Assembly: GCA_052390415.1 (NCBI GenBank)
Contig: JBQTGY010000126.1
Span: forward strand, 1-28,718
Reading direction: 5' to 3'
Source: JANNWF01 sp052390415
GTDB taxonomy: Bacteria > Pseudomonadota > Gammaproteobacteria > Xanthomonadales > Xanthomonadaceae
Length of the DNA: 28,718 bases
Positions 7,226-16,118 of this stretch are shown here, one piece after another. A program made the position numbers and the translations under genes. Numbering within the stretch: position 1 is the first letter of the stretch; each line of letters starts with the position of its first letter. The notes under the pieces are model-generated. The model was not told the origin of the DNA, searched no databases, and saw only the letters and a list, made by a program, of their open reading frames with translations.

Positions 7226-7435
7226 TCAACGACGCCGATCGATGCTGCCCGCCTCCGGCCTCACATCAACCACGACGCGAATATTGCGGCCCGGATCGTA
7301 GTTGGTGAAGGCTTCATAGTCGTGGCCGCCGTAGCGGTAGTTGACGCGGAAGGTCGGCTCGCGACCACCGCGGGATTCCACCACTTCGGTCACGGTGCGG
7401 GCGTAGCGGATGCCTGTGGATGAGCGACAGCCGCG
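7226..7435 (-). pseudogene. C-terminal remnant of a secreted glycine-zipper-type protein
   Basis: The frame is open for 69 codons after an in-frame TGA (7436-7438) and has no proper start or signal peptide. It reads CRSSTGIRYARTVTEVVESR, then FRVNYRYGGHDYEAFTNYDP and GRNIRVVVDVRPE before TGA. The YRYGG...YDPGR.IRV.VDVRP pattern is what I know from the C-terminal part of Xanthomonadales outer-membrane proteins with a glycine-zipper 2TM domain. The zipper and signal peptide are missing, so this is a truncated or frameshifted copy. The family assignment is from memory of the pattern. Confidence 0.5.
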
Positions 7436-7465
7436 TCAATCAGTTTCCGGATCAATTGGCTGCTC

Positions 7466-7508
7466 GGCTGATCGGCTTTTGGGCTGATCGCATTTGGGCT
7501 GATCAGCC
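7466..7508. repeat. Three copies of GGCTGATC, the last within a palindrome
   Basis: GGCTGATC occurs at 7466-7473, 7482-7489 and 7497-7504, and the last copy is part of the palindrome GGCTGATCAGCC (7497-7508). The block directly follows the stop codon of the leftward peptidase gene, so it may act in transcript termination or RNA stability. Confidence 0.45.
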
Positions 7509-7518
7509 GCAGGGTCGA

Positions 7519-8649
7519 TCAACCGCCGTCCGTCTCGGTCGGCTCTTTCGCCTGAGCGGCATCGATTTTCGCTTCGGCCTTGGGCGCTGCATCGCCAATG
7601 GTGGGCAGCTTGGTCGGCGCATCCAGCAACAGGAAAGGGTCTATCCGCGCGCCCATCCAACGTATCCCCAAGTGCATGTGCGGTCCGGTGGAGCGACCGG
7701 TAGAGCCGACTATGCCCAGCGTCTGTCCGCGTTTGACCTCATCGCCCGCCGCCACATTCAGCTCGCCCAGATGAAAGTTCATGCTGACCAAACCGCCGCC
7801 ATGATCGACAAATACCGAATTGCCGGTGAAGAACTGCTCTTCGGCAAGCAATACCGTGCCATCTGCAACTGCATTCACCGCACTCCCCGCGCTCACCGGC
7901 GCATCGCGGCCAGTGTGTTGGCTGCGCTGAGTACCGTTGAAGAGGCGGCGACTGCCGAAGTCGTTCTCGCTGGCCGGCACCTTGGCCGCGGGCTTGCCCA
8001 GAGGCAGCGAGAATCGAGCTGCAGTTGGCGTGACTTTCAGCGCCTTCAAGACTCGTGCTCGCTCGTCCTGATGCCGCTTCATATTGGCTTCCGAGAGCTT
8101 GACAAAGGTGTCGTCTGGAAGCTTGATCTCGACTTCCGGAAACTCCACCGCTTCGACCTTGAGCGCGCCAAGATGCTGTTCGCCGTCCCGGTCATAGAGC
8201 GCGATCTCATGCATGCCCGCCTTCGCGTGCAGATCGATCGGGTAGTAACAAACCGCGTCGACGGCGGGATAGCGTTTGCCATGGAATCCGCAGTCCACCG
8301 CGGCTTTGTCGGCCCAACGCGCCACGCCGCCTTGCGTAACCTGCACGCTGGGAGCCTGACGGACTTGGGGTCGGCCGGGCTGCAAATCCGCCCGCGCGGT
8401 CCCCGATCCAATCAAGATCGGTTCCGCCGATGCTTGGCCCATCGCCCTGCCATGGGTCTGCAAATCGTCAAGAATCTGTCCTCGCGCAGTCGAGTTTTCG
8501 CCTCGACCACCCAAGTCCGACAGGCTGCCAGGCACAGCAGCCACCACGCTGAAGCTGGCCATCACCGCCACAGCCAACACGCCAAGCGCCATGGAAAATG
8601 AGTGGGTGCCGACGCGCGAGCGCTCAGCGACCCGCGCGAAGGCGGCCAC
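7519..8649 (-). CDS. Secreted/membrane-anchored M23 family metallopeptidase
   Basis: This is a 376-residue LytM-type zinc peptidase, a family that usually cuts peptidoglycan cross-bridges or activates amidases. A hydrophobic segment at about 20-40 is a signal peptide or anchor. The C-terminal domain (about 230-340) starts with DFGSRRLFNG and carries the ligands His245 and Asp249 (HTGRD) and His326 (GPHMHLG), with His293 (NFHL) and His324 nearby, so it should be active. An Ala/Lys/Glu-rich tail follows. The GTG at 8649 directly follows the TGA of the DUF3309 gene (TGAGTG), suggesting coupling; an ATG at 8592 is an alternative start. It is last in a group with two small membrane proteins. Confidence 0.85.
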   Translation of the reverse strand: MAAFARVAERSRVGTHSFSMALGVLAVAVMASFSVVAAVPGSLSDLGGRGENSTARGQILDDLQTHGRAMGQASAEPILIGSGTARADLQPGRPQVRQAPSVQVTQGGVARWADKAAVDCGFHGKRYPAVDAVCYYPIDLHAKAGMHEIALYDRDGEQHLGALKVEAVEFPEVEIKLPDDTFVKLSEANMKRHQDERARVLKALKVTPTAARFSLPLGKPAAKVPASENDFGSRRLFNGTQRSQHTGRDAPVSAGSAVNAVADGTVLLAEEQFFTGNSVFVDHGGGLVSMNFHLGELNVAAGDEVKRGQTLGIVGSTGRSTGPHMHLGIRWMGARIDPFLLLDAPTKLPTIGDAAPKAEAKIDAAQAKEPTETDGG

Positions 8650-8808
8650 TCAGATGCGACCCATCAGCAGCAGCACGACCAGGATGATGACGATCAGGCC
8701 GACGCCACCACTCGGACCATAGCCCCAACGGCGACTGTGACCCCACGTGGGCAGTGCGCCGACGAGCATGAGGATCAGAATGATCAAAAGAATTGTGCCG
8801 ATGGACAT
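8650..8808 (-). CDS. DUF3309 small membrane protein
   Basis: This 52-residue protein has two hydrophobic segments (MSIGTILLIILILMLVGALP and VGLIVIILVVLLLMG) around the loop TWGHSRRWGYGPSGG. That loop and the overall plan match the DUF3309 family of very small inner-membrane proteins with no known function. The ATG at 8808 has AGAGAGAA a few bases upstream. Its stop codon directly abuts the GTG of the M23 peptidase gene. Confidence 0.88.
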   Translation of the reverse strand: MSIGTILLIILILMLVGALPTWGHSRRWGYGPSGGVGLIVIILVVLLLMGRI

Positions 8809-8927
8809 GTGAGTTCTCTCTAGGGTTGCGACGGGTGAAGGAAGCATTCGCAGTGGCTGCGTCTGCCACCCGAATCACGTTTATCTGGGTTTCGCGCGCT
8901 GCCGCGTGAACGCGTTGCCCGTTGCGA

Positions 8928-9077
8928 TCAACGGAATGCGCCGGACCCGAGCAAGCCGAGCACCCCGATCACGATCAGATAGATCGCCACGATGTAGTTG
9001 AGCAAACGCGGTCGCACCAGAATCAGGATGCCGGCGAGCAGCGCAACGATGGGAGCGAGATAGATGGGCGTGTTCAT
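8928..9077 (-). CDS. DUF3096 small membrane protein
   Basis: This 49-residue protein reads MNTPIYLAPIVALLAGILIL, then VRPRLLNYIVAIYLIVIGVL, then a short Gly-rich end. Two transmembrane helices around a VRPRLLNY turn are the whole of the DUF3096 family, whose function is unknown. The ATG at 9077 is preceded by AGGAAA about ten bases away. It is first in the leftward group DUF3096-DUF3309-M23, with 119 bases before the DUF3309 start. The 280 bases to the divergent DUF885 gene probably hold both promoters. Confidence 0.85.
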   Translation of the reverse strand: MNTPIYLAPIVALLAGILILVRPRLLNYIVAIYLIVIGVLGLLGSGAFR

Positions 9078-9357
9078 ACGATGGGTTTCCTGCTCGAGCG
9101 ACGGCCCTGGCCTCGCAGCATTTGCGGGACGGTGAACAGGTGCGCTTTCGCTTGTGGCTCAAGCGTGCGCGTCTCCCGTGACTGGATCGGTGCGGTGTCG
9201 CACGCAAAAAGCAGAAAGCGCAGCGAGACCACACGCATTTCCGCGCCGTGGCCACTTTGGCGGTTGAGGACATCCGCGACGACCCCTGCCTTTCGGGAGG
9301 TCCGCGCGTGGGCGGTCGCATCGCATACTGCAACATCGACCCCATCGGATCCGCGCC

Positions 9358-11136
9358 ATGAGCTTGCGTCTGACTGCGTCACTGCTGGTTGTGTTGGCGC
9401 TTGCGCCCGGCGTCCAGGCATCCGAATCGACGCGACTGTCGACCGTGCTTGACGCCTATTGGGAAGAAAATCTGCAACGCGGACCGGTCGGAGCCACCGC
9501 GATCGGCGACCTCCGCTACAACGACCAGTTCCCGAATTCCATCGGTCCCGAATTCATCGCTTCCGGCCGCGCCGCCACTCGCCATTGGTTGAAGGAACTG
9601 GATGGCATTGATCGCAACCAGCTCAGCGGTCAGGATCGCCTTTCGTACGACATTCTGCGTCGTGACCTGCAGGAGAGCATTGCGGGTGAGAAGTTTCCCG
9701 GTGAATTGATTCCGATCAACCAGTTCGGCGGCGTGCCGGGTTTCCTCGCCCAGCTCAGCTCGGGCAAAAGCTTGCAGCCGTTCAAGACGGTCAAGCACTA
9801 CGACGACTTTCTGGCTCGCGCCGACCACATGTTGGTGTGGATCGACCAAGCCATCGTCAACATGCGCGAGGGCGTCAAACGCGGCGTGGTGCAGCCACGC
9901 CCGGTCATGCAAAAGGTGCTGCCGCAGCTCGCCGACCTGGTGAAAGATGCGCCCGAGGAGTCGGTGTTCTGGGGCGCGGCCGCCGCCATTCCCGCTGATT
10001 TCGACGCCAAGGACCGCGAGCGCATCCAGGCGGCGTACCGCACCGCCATCAGCGAGCGCTGGTTGCCGGCCTTGCGCCGTCTGCACGACTACATCCGCGA
10101 CGACTACATGCCGCATACCCGCGACAGCGTCAGTCTGGCTGCCCTGCCCGATGGCGCGGCCTGGTATGCGTTTCGGGTGAAGGCGATGACCACGACGGAC
10201 CTCGATCCGGAAGCCATCCATGCGCTGGGATTGAGCGAAGTCGCGCGCATCCTCGGCGAAATGGACGCGGTGCGGCGCGAGGTCAAATTCGAAGGTGACC
10301 TGAAGGCCTTCTTCAAGCACCTCGCCAACGATGATCGCTTCTATTTCAAGAGCGAAGCCGAAGTCATTGCGGCCTATCAGGATGTGCAGAAGCGCATCGA
10401 TGCGCAATTGCCCAAACTGTTCGACATCTTCCCCAAGGCCAACTACGAGGTGCGACCGGTCGAGGCCTTTCGCGCCGCGTCGGCGGCGGGTGCGTCCTAC
10501 CAGTCGGCTTCGCCGGATGGCTCGCGCCCCGGCGTGTTCTACATCAATACCCACAACCTGCGCGCGCAGCCCAACTTCATCGTCGAGACTCTCTCCATCC
10601 ACGAAGCTTCGCCCGGCCATCACTTCCAGGGCAGCATCGCGCAAGAAGTCGAAAACTTGCCCGCGTTCCGCCGCTTCGACACCAATTACGTCGCCTACAG
10701 CGAAGGTTGGGCGCTGTATGCCGAATCTCTCGGCAAGGAACTCGGGCTCTTCACCGATCCCTATCAGTGGTACGGCCGCTTGAGTGATGAACAACTGCGC
10801 GCGATGCGGTTGGTCGTCGACACCGGCCTGCATCACAAGGGCTGGACGCGTGAGCAGGCGATCCAGTACATGCTCGACAACTCATCGATGGCGGAAAGCG
10901 ACGTGGTCTCGGAAGTCGAGCGCTACATCGTGATTCCCGGCCAGGCGCTGGGCTACAAGATCGGCCAGTTCGCCATCCGCGAATTGCGCGTCGAAGCCGA
11001 AAAAGCGCTGGGCGAACAGTTCGATGTCAAAGCCTTCCACCGGCAAGTGCTGGTCGACGGCGCACTACCGATGGACGTGTTGCGGGCGAAGATTCGCGAA
11101 TGGATCGTGGCGGAGCAGGCGCGGATCACAGGCTGA
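9358..11136 (+). CDS. DUF885 family secreted metallopeptidase-like protein
   Basis: The 592-residue protein has a signal peptide of about 21 residues (ending GVQASES). DUF885 proteins are alpha-helical and resemble gluzincin peptidases. The zinc-type motif is HEASPGHH, starting at His415 (HExxPGHH form), and YSEGWALYAE (Tyr447-Glu449) supplies the conserved downstream Glu. The whole family length is present, with no break. A periplasmic peptide- or ester-cleaving role is plausible, but the substrate is unknown. The start lacks a strong ribosome binding site but agrees with the signal peptide. It stands alone, divergent from the DUF3096 group. Confidence 0.88.
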   Translation: MSLRLTASLLVVLALAPGVQASESTRLSTVLDAYWEENLQRGPVGATAIGDLRYNDQFPNSIGPEFIASGRAATRHWLKELDGIDRNQLSGQDRLSYDILRRDLQESIAGEKFPGELIPINQFGGVPGFLAQLSSGKSLQPFKTVKHYDDFLARADHMLVWIDQAIVNMREGVKRGVVQPRPVMQKVLPQLADLVKDAPEESVFWGAAAAIPADFDAKDRERIQAAYRTAISERWLPALRRLHDYIRDDYMPHTRDSVSLAALPDGAAWYAFRVKAMTTTDLDPEAIHALGLSEVARILGEMDAVRREVKFEGDLKAFFKHLANDDRFYFKSEAEVIAAYQDVQKRIDAQLPKLFDIFPKANYEVRPVEAFRAASAAGASYQSASPDGSRPGVFYINTHNLRAQPNFIVETLSIHEASPGHHFQGSIAQEVENLPAFRRFDTNYVAYSEGWALYAESLGKELGLFTDPYQWYGRLSDEQLRAMRLVVDTGLHHKGWTREQAIQYMLDNSSMAESDVVSEVERYIVIPGQALGYKIGQFAIRELRVEAEKALGEQFDVKAFHRQVLVDGALPMDVLRAKIREWIVAEQARITG

Positions 11137-11205
11137 TCGTCAAGCGCCTCTCTCCTCGGGGCGAGAAGGAGCGCATTCAATCCGGAGGTTTGCGCGACGC
11201 CGAGC

Positions 11206-11231
11206 GACAGCGCGCATGAAAGCGCGCTGTC
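11206..11231. terminator. Strong hairpin between converging genes, probable terminator
   Basis: GACAGCGCGC (11206-11215) and GCGCGCTGTC (11222-11231) form a perfect 10-bp stem with an ATGAAA loop, 70 bases after the DUF885 stop. It lies between converging transcripts and could stop both. There is no long T-run. Confidence 0.55.
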
Positions 11232-11237
11232 TGTCGC

Positions 11238-11375
11238 TCAGGTCGATTTCGGTGCGGCCGACCTTGGGGTGTCCTGCACAAACTGGCGCAGGCAGCGGAT
11301 TTGTTCGGTGCCGTCAGTGGTGGAGTCGCTCAGGGTCAGTTTGACTTGCAGTTCGACGCGGCTGACGGGTGGGCG
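11238..11375 (-). pseudogene. Short coding-like remnant, family unknown
   Basis: After an in-frame TGA (11376-11378), 45 codons are open to the TGA at 11238. The peptide includes RVELQVKLTLSDSTTDGTEQ followed by IRCLRQFVQDTP. About three quarters of its codons end in G or C, like real genes here, but there is no start codon or ribosome site. It may be the 3' end of a lost gene; the form slightly recalls the end of a minor pilin, which is a guess. Confidence 0.25.
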
Positions 11376-11421
11376 TCAAGGATTGGGTTGCGGCGTCAGC
11401 TTTTGGAATGCAGGCGCTGGT

Positions 11422-14106
11422 TCAGGCCTGCTGCGGAGCAACTGCGTCAGCGGCCGGCAAGATGGGAGCGGGGTTCGCCTCCGGGTCGAGCACAGCGGGT
11501 TGCGGCGAAGCGGGCGGCGCGACCGCTGGTTTTTCGCCCCAACGGCGCGTGAAGGTCGACTTGACCCGCTGCGAAACGCTGAAATAGCTGACCCAGATGA
11601 TGGCGCTGACGGCTCCTTTGCCGATTTCACTCCAGCCTTGATTGAGCTCGGCGGCGCTGAAGCCCGGCAGCCTTGTCAACGCAAGCTGGTCAATCAACAG
11701 CACGCTGGTGTGGATGATCATGAAACCGCTGTACAGCATCGGCAGGTTGCGGCGGCGCTGGAGAAATACGATGAAGATGAGACCCGACAACACCAGCAGC
11801 CCCAGGTTGCCGACCAGTTCGAACACCATCACCGGCGCCCACAGCGGGTGATAACTCTCTCCGCCAGGGACGGTGACGCTGTTCCAGGTTTCCAGAGTGA
11901 ACGCAGGCTGCATTTGATACACCGAGTAAGCCATCACAAACGGATTGATCAGCACGCCGAGGAGCGGCAGAAACAGCCAGCCGCGGATGCCGATCAGCCC
12001 CGGCACCGGCGGCGGCAACGGCGTTGACGGATCCCAGCGATACAGTTTGCTGGCCATCCACGAAAAGATGGCCAGCGCCATGATCGAGAGCATCACGATC
12101 AACCAGTTGGTGCCTTCGATCCAGCCTGCGGCGGGCACGTCGTCCTTGCGCCACAGCGAGATCTCGAGGCGGCTGCGCGCTTCCTGCAGTTTTGCCGCAT
12201 ACGATGCCACGGCGTCGATCGCCACGTGGTCGCTGCTGGATACGAAGCGATCAATCAACTGGAAGCCGCTGGGCAATGACGTTTTATTGCGAGTGAAGGT
12301 GAAGTGCGGGTCACTCACCTCCCAGGACTCGTCGTCGATGGAGAACTCTTCCGGCAGGTGCACGCGGGTGGTCATGGTCACGACTCGCGGATGTTCGATG
12401 CTCAGCGGCGCGTGCCGAACCAGCGTTTCGGGTGCAAGCAGTTGGTCGTGGATGTCGGGCGGCGTGATGGCCGCGTTGAGTCTTTTCTCGGCGGCGGAAT
12501 GGCTCCACCAGTCATCGACCTCGTAATGTTCCTTGGTCACCAGCCGATTGCGCTCGACATCGAATTTGAATTCGATGGGCGCGGTGGCGCGCACGCTGGG
12601 AAAAAACTTGGAGTAATAGTTGAGGTAGTCCTGCTGCAACTGTTCCTTGTTGGCGGCGGCGATGCGCTGCCACGCGCCTTCGGCCAGCCCGCCGGAGTGA
12701 GTGGTGGTGAGGGTGAATCGGGCGGGTTTGTCGTAGCCGTCGCGCGAATCAAGCTCGGCGTGCACTTCGCGCTCCAACCTCGGCGAGTGAATGTGCATGT
12801 CAACCAGGTCGTCCACATCGTCTGCCACGACCAGAGCCAGGCCGAACTCGGGCTGATAAAGCGAATCGAGCGGCGCTTCCTGTTCGGCGCGGGTCGGGTC
12901 GAGCCAGTAGGTCTTGTCGCCAATGCGCGCACGCACGATGACGTGATTGAACAAGCCAGGGCTGGGTTGGATCTTGGCGAGTGCGTCGCGCCGGTAGGTG
13001 TTGACCAACGCGGCCTGCGCGTCGATGTCCATTTCGCGCAACAGCGTGAGCAGCAGCAGGGTCTTGTCCTTGCAGTCGCCAAAGCGCCTGGCCAGCACGG
13101 TTGCAGGCGGACTGGGCCGGTGCGAACCGGCACCCATCTCCAATCCCAGGTAACGAATGTCGGATTGCACCCGGCGCAGTGCTGCCTGCAGCCGCTCCGG
13201 GGGCATCTTGTGCGCGGCGGCAATCTCGCTGGCCAAGGCTTTCACCTCACGCCCGGCAACCGCCGGCGGAGTAAACAGCGGCTTTGCCCACGCCACCACC
13301 GCCGGCCAATCGGCGAATTCGCTCCACTCCACCCGCGGGTACGGGTCGTACCAGCCGGGGGCGTCGCCTTCGATCAGCTGGGGTGCCACTTCATGCAGAT
13401 TCCAGCGGCGTTCGATCCAGCCGCCAGTCTGGCGCTGAGTGCCGGTCTGATCGGAATTTGCCACGCGAACCTGCAGCTTGCGCGACGCCGCATGCAGCAG
13501 GCGCGCATGCAAATGCCCGATGGGCAGGCTCCACTGCAGACTGATGCTGCCGAACTGACGACCTTCGAAAACCGGGTTGCTGCCACGGCGTGCAAACGCA
13601 TACTCGAGGACATCGCCAATCCGCACGTCGTCGATGACGATGCTCAGCGTTTCGCTGCCATCCAGCAGCCGATACTCGAGATCCTCCTCGCGCTGCAGCA
13701 GGCGGAACTGAGCCGTATCCAGCCGCGACTTGCGCTGGCCGTCGCGGATCACATCCAGCTGGTGCAGCGCCAGCTTCTGGTACGAAGGATCGAACGCGAT
13801 CTGCAGGTTGGCAATGTCGTCGACCCCGGCCTGATCGAGGGCGCGAACGGCGAAGTGCATGTGTTGCTCGGCCCCGGCATCGGCCAGGCGGGTCTGGTAA
13901 TCGGCCAACAGGTAGTGACGGCCATTGCTTACCTGTGCCTCGGGGGTCGGGGACTCTAGATCGGGCTTGATCGTCAGCACCCACGCCGGTGCCGGTTCGA
14001 TGTCGTAGCCTTCGCCTGCGCCCGCGATGGGTGCCAAGCTAGCCAACAGGATCGAAAGCAGGAGCAGCAGTCGGCCGAACCGACTCTGCGGGATCACGCG
14101 CCACAT
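11422..14106 (-). CDS. DUF3857/transglutaminase-like membrane protein with DUF2569 C-terminus
   Basis: The 894-residue product starts with a signal peptide (RLLLLLSILLASLAPIAGAG). A DUF3857 domain covers about 50-270. A transglutaminase-like core at about 280-410 has Cys345 (RRFGDCKDKT), His388 (LFNHVIV) and Asp403 (TYWLDPT), a complete triad. After a beta-rich periplasmic region come five hydrophobic helices, with GIRGWLFLPLLGVLINP typical of DUF2569. The ATG at 14106 is chosen because AAGG lies about six bases upstream and it heads the signal peptide. The family is common in Bacteroidetes and Proteobacteria envelopes; its substrate is unknown. The triad suggests peptide hydrolysis or transfer in the periplasm. 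Confidence 0.85.
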   Translation of the reverse strand: MWRVIPQSRFGRLLLLLSILLASLAPIAGAGEGYDIEPAPAWVLTIKPDLESPTPEAQVSNGRHYLLADYQTRLADAGAEQHMHFAVRALDQAGVDDIANLQIAFDPSYQKLALHQLDVIRDGQRKSRLDTAQFRLLQREEDLEYRLLDGSETLSIVIDDVRIGDVLEYAFARRGSNPVFEGRQFGSISLQWSLPIGHLHARLLHAASRKLQVRVANSDQTGTQRQTGGWIERRWNLHEVAPQLIEGDAPGWYDPYPRVEWSEFADWPAVVAWAKPLFTPPAVAGREVKALASEIAAAHKMPPERLQAALRRVQSDIRYLGLEMGAGSHRPSPPATVLARRFGDCKDKTLLLLTLLREMDIDAQAALVNTYRRDALAKIQPSPGLFNHVIVRARIGDKTYWLDPTRAEQEAPLDSLYQPEFGLALVVADDVDDLVDMHIHSPRLEREVHAELDSRDGYDKPARFTLTTTHSGGLAEGAWQRIAAANKEQLQQDYLNYYSKFFPSVRATAPIEFKFDVERNRLVTKEHYEVDDWWSHSAAEKRLNAAITPPDIHDQLLAPETLVRHAPLSIEHPRVVTMTTRVHLPEEFSIDDESWEVSDPHFTFTRNKTSLPSGFQLIDRFVSSSDHVAIDAVASYAAKLQEARSRLEISLWRKDDVPAAGWIEGTNWLIVMLSIMALAIFSWMASKLYRWDPSTPLPPPVPGLIGIRGWLFLPLLGVLINPFVMAYSVYQMQPAFTLETWNSVTVPGGESYHPLWAPVMVFELVGNLGLLVLSGLIFIVFLQRRRNLPMLYSGFMIIHTSVLLIDQLALTRLPGFSAAELNQGWSEIGKGAVSAIIWVSYFSVSQRVKSTFTRRWGEKPAVAPPASPQPAVLDPEANPAPILPAADAVAPQQA

Positions 14107-14288
14107 CGTGTGCCTTGCTCGCACGTGCCGTTCCTTGAATTTGAATCGAGTGATGACAGATTTGCGTGGCAAGAGCGCGCGAGGAGTTCAGCGGTCGCGG
14201 GCCGTGGATCGGCTTTGTACCACTCAATGGGGCCACAGCGACCGTCGGTTGCACAGCATGTGGACCACGCCAACGCTGCTCTCAACGT

Positions 14289-15422
14289 TTACGCCACACA
14301 CAGGTCGAAACTTCCTGCAGCGATCACTCGACCATTCGCCTGAATTTCCACCCGATGCCTGCCGGGGTAATAGCGGCGAGTGGTGATGGGCCGCACGCCG
14401 TGGTTGCGTTGCAGGTCTCGCCGCTCAGCGGCCGCCAGCGTGAACGACCAGCCCTTGAATACCTTCGGCGAACTGCTGCCGTCGGCGCGCACGTGGTGCA
14501 CGACGTAGTCGATCACCAAGGTCTGGGTGATCGTTGCCGTCGATTGCAGGCTCAGCACCAATTGCAGCGATTGGCCGAGGGTGAGCTGCGCCGGTTCGAT
14601 GTGCAGCGACGCGGTGCCTTCGAAGGGCGCATCGATGCCCCACGCGGCCAGCACCGGGCGATCACCACGTTTGATCAAGGTACGACTGGCGTGGCGCAGC
14701 AGGGCGCGGCGCTGCGCAGAGGCAGCAGGCAAGTGTTCCTGCAGCCATGTCGCCAACAGCATCGGATGATCCTTGCCGATGTCATTGAGATGGTTGGAAA
14801 CGCTGCGGCGCACGTACTCGCTCGGATCATCCTGCAGCGCCAACAACAGCGGCAGGCTGGGCGACGGATCAGCCACCAGCGGCTTCAGCACGATGCCCCA
14901 CGGCAATCGCGGTCGACTGCCTTCGCTGACCAGCCGCCGCACGTGCAGACTGGGGTCCTTGGCCCAGACCGCAAAGGTGGCAAAACAACGTTGCGGGTGA
15001 GCGAGGATGAATGGCCGGATCGCGAACTCCGCGCTGAACCGACGGGTGATTGCGTGCAGACAGACCAGCGCGCGCTGCGGATGTTGCATGCCTTGGCGGG
15101 CGACATACTCACCCAGCGACCAACCAATCCAGCCGGCGAGCCCGACATGGCTGCTACGCAAAGCAGACAGCGGTTCGTCGCCTTGCACCGGTAACAGCGT
15201 CGCTTCGATGGCATCGGCAGCGCGCAGGAAGTCAGCCGGCAACGTGGCTTGCAGCGCTTGGGCAATCCGCATTGCACGCGCTTTCATCTCCAACCCGTCG
15301 AAGCCATCGAGCGCGAGTGACTCGAAGTGTTGGCGCCGGAAGTCTGGCAACACTCTGGCGAAATTCGCGCCGGCGAGGCGAACCAGATCGGGAGAAAGCA
15401 GCAGCTTGAAGGGCTCGGGCAT
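14289..15422 (-). CDS. alkC: AlkC-type DNA alkylation repair glycosylase with Ig-like domain
   Basis: The 377-residue protein begins MPEPFKLLLSPDLVRLAG, the usual AlkC opening. Helical HEAT-like repeats run to about residue 265, with family signatures DPSLHVRRLVSEGSRPRLPW and DDPSEYVRRSVSNHLNDIGK. A beta-rich Ig-like domain at about 269-377 ends in RRYYPGRHRVEIQANG. AlkC excises 3-methyladenine and related lesions without base flipping, and the Ig-like domain found in some members helps grip the DNA. The ATG at 15422 is preferred to a GTG at 15449 because it gives the conserved start. It lies 182 bases upstream of the transglutaminase-like gene on the same strand; no Ada-type regulator is nearby. 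Confidence 0.82.
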   Translation of the reverse strand: MPEPFKLLLSPDLVRLAGANFARVLPDFRRQHFESLALDGFDGLEMKARAMRIAQALQATLPADFLRAADAIEATLLPVQGDEPLSALRSSHVGLAGWIGWSLGEYVARQGMQHPQRALVCLHAITRRFSAEFAIRPFILAHPQRCFATFAVWAKDPSLHVRRLVSEGSRPRLPWGIVLKPLVADPSPSLPLLLALQDDPSEYVRRSVSNHLNDIGKDHPMLLATWLQEHLPAASAQRRALLRHASRTLIKRGDRPVLAAWGIDAPFEGTASLHIEPAQLTLGQSLQLVLSLQSTATITQTLVIDYVVHHVRADGSSSPKVFKGWSFTLAAAERRDLQRNHGVRPITTRRYYPGRHRVEIQANGRVIAAGSFDLCVA

Positions 15423-15512
15423 CGGGGGGCTATCGAGAGGTGATTTCACTCAGCAGCATGCAGACCGCAACATGCGAAGTGAACGCCCTTGCCAATGCGG
15501 AGCAAGAAAACG

Positions 15513-16118
15513 TCAGCGCTGGGTTCGCTTTTGGATTGCCATGGCCTGGTTGAAAAGTTCATCCAGATCGCCGCCAACATCGAACGGACTCGCAACCGTC
15601 CGAATGGCCGCCAGGTCCGTCTGCGGATTGTGCGCGAGCAGTTGCACGATATCGGCATGATCAGCCAGCCCACCGGCGTAGAGCTTGAGCGCGATCAGAT
15701 CCTCGATCGTCACGCAGTGCAGCGAACTACCTGACAAGGGCTGCGCTCGCGCGATGGCCGCTCTGGCCGGTGTGCGGACGATCCTTCCCGGGTTGTGGAA
15801 ATTGACCACCTCGACCACATCGCAAGGCTGGCCGTCTTCGTCTTCGGACGCCCAAACAGTCAGGACGCCACCGAGGGGATCCTCATCATCGGGCAGTCGC
15901 AGGCGGGTCTGCAGGCCAGCAGCGACCAACGTCTGCTGAAGCGTGGCAAGCGACCGCTGGGGATCGACGTCCATGGCCAGATCGATGTCTTCAGTGCCCC
16001 GTGTGTAACGGTGCACGGCGAGCGCTGCGGCCCCGATCAACGCCGAGTCGAAGCCGAGCCGCTTGGCCGTGTCGGCGACTTGCTCAGCGAGTGCGAGCGA
16101 GGTCGCCGGATCGAGCAT
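15513..16118 (-). CDS. AbiEii/AbiGii-like nucleotidyltransferase
   Basis: The 201-residue product has a nucleotidyltransferase core: LIGAAALAVHRYTRGTEDID supplies the Gly-rich turn and the metal-binding Asp44 and Asp46. VTIEDLIALKLYAGG is the helix common in AbiEii-type proteins. Members act as toxins of abortive-infection or toxin-antitoxin pairs, modifying RNA or proteins with nucleotides, but many are uncharacterised. ATG 16118 has AAGG nine bases upstream; GTG 16124 is an alternative. The gene overlaps the upstream 58-codon gene by 35 bases, indicating coupled expression. No AbiEi-type winged-helix antitoxin is present. Confidence 0.78.
   Translation of the reverse strand: MLDPATSLALAEQVADTAKRLGFDSALIGAAALAVHRYTRGTEDIDLAMDVDPQRSLATLQQTLVAAGLQTRLRLPDDEDPLGGVLTVWASEDEDGQPCDVVEVVNFHNPGRIVRTPARAAIARAQPLSGSSLHCVTIEDLIALKLYAGGLADHADIVQLLAHNPQTDLAAIRTVASPFDVGGDLDELFNQAMAIQKRTQR

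Noticed and set aside
7420..8601. 393-codon plus-strand open frame opposite the M23 peptidase gene
   Set aside because: It is a shadow frame; the minus strand encodes a full zinc peptidase domain.
9379..10836. 485-codon minus-strand open frame opposite the DUF885 gene
   Set aside because: It is a shadow frame with no motif; the plus-strand product carries the full HExxPGHH family signature.
12304..13959. 551-codon plus-strand open frame opposite the transglutaminase-like gene
   Set aside because: It is a shadow frame. The minus-strand protein has a signal peptide, catalytic triad and known domains; the plus-strand product has none.
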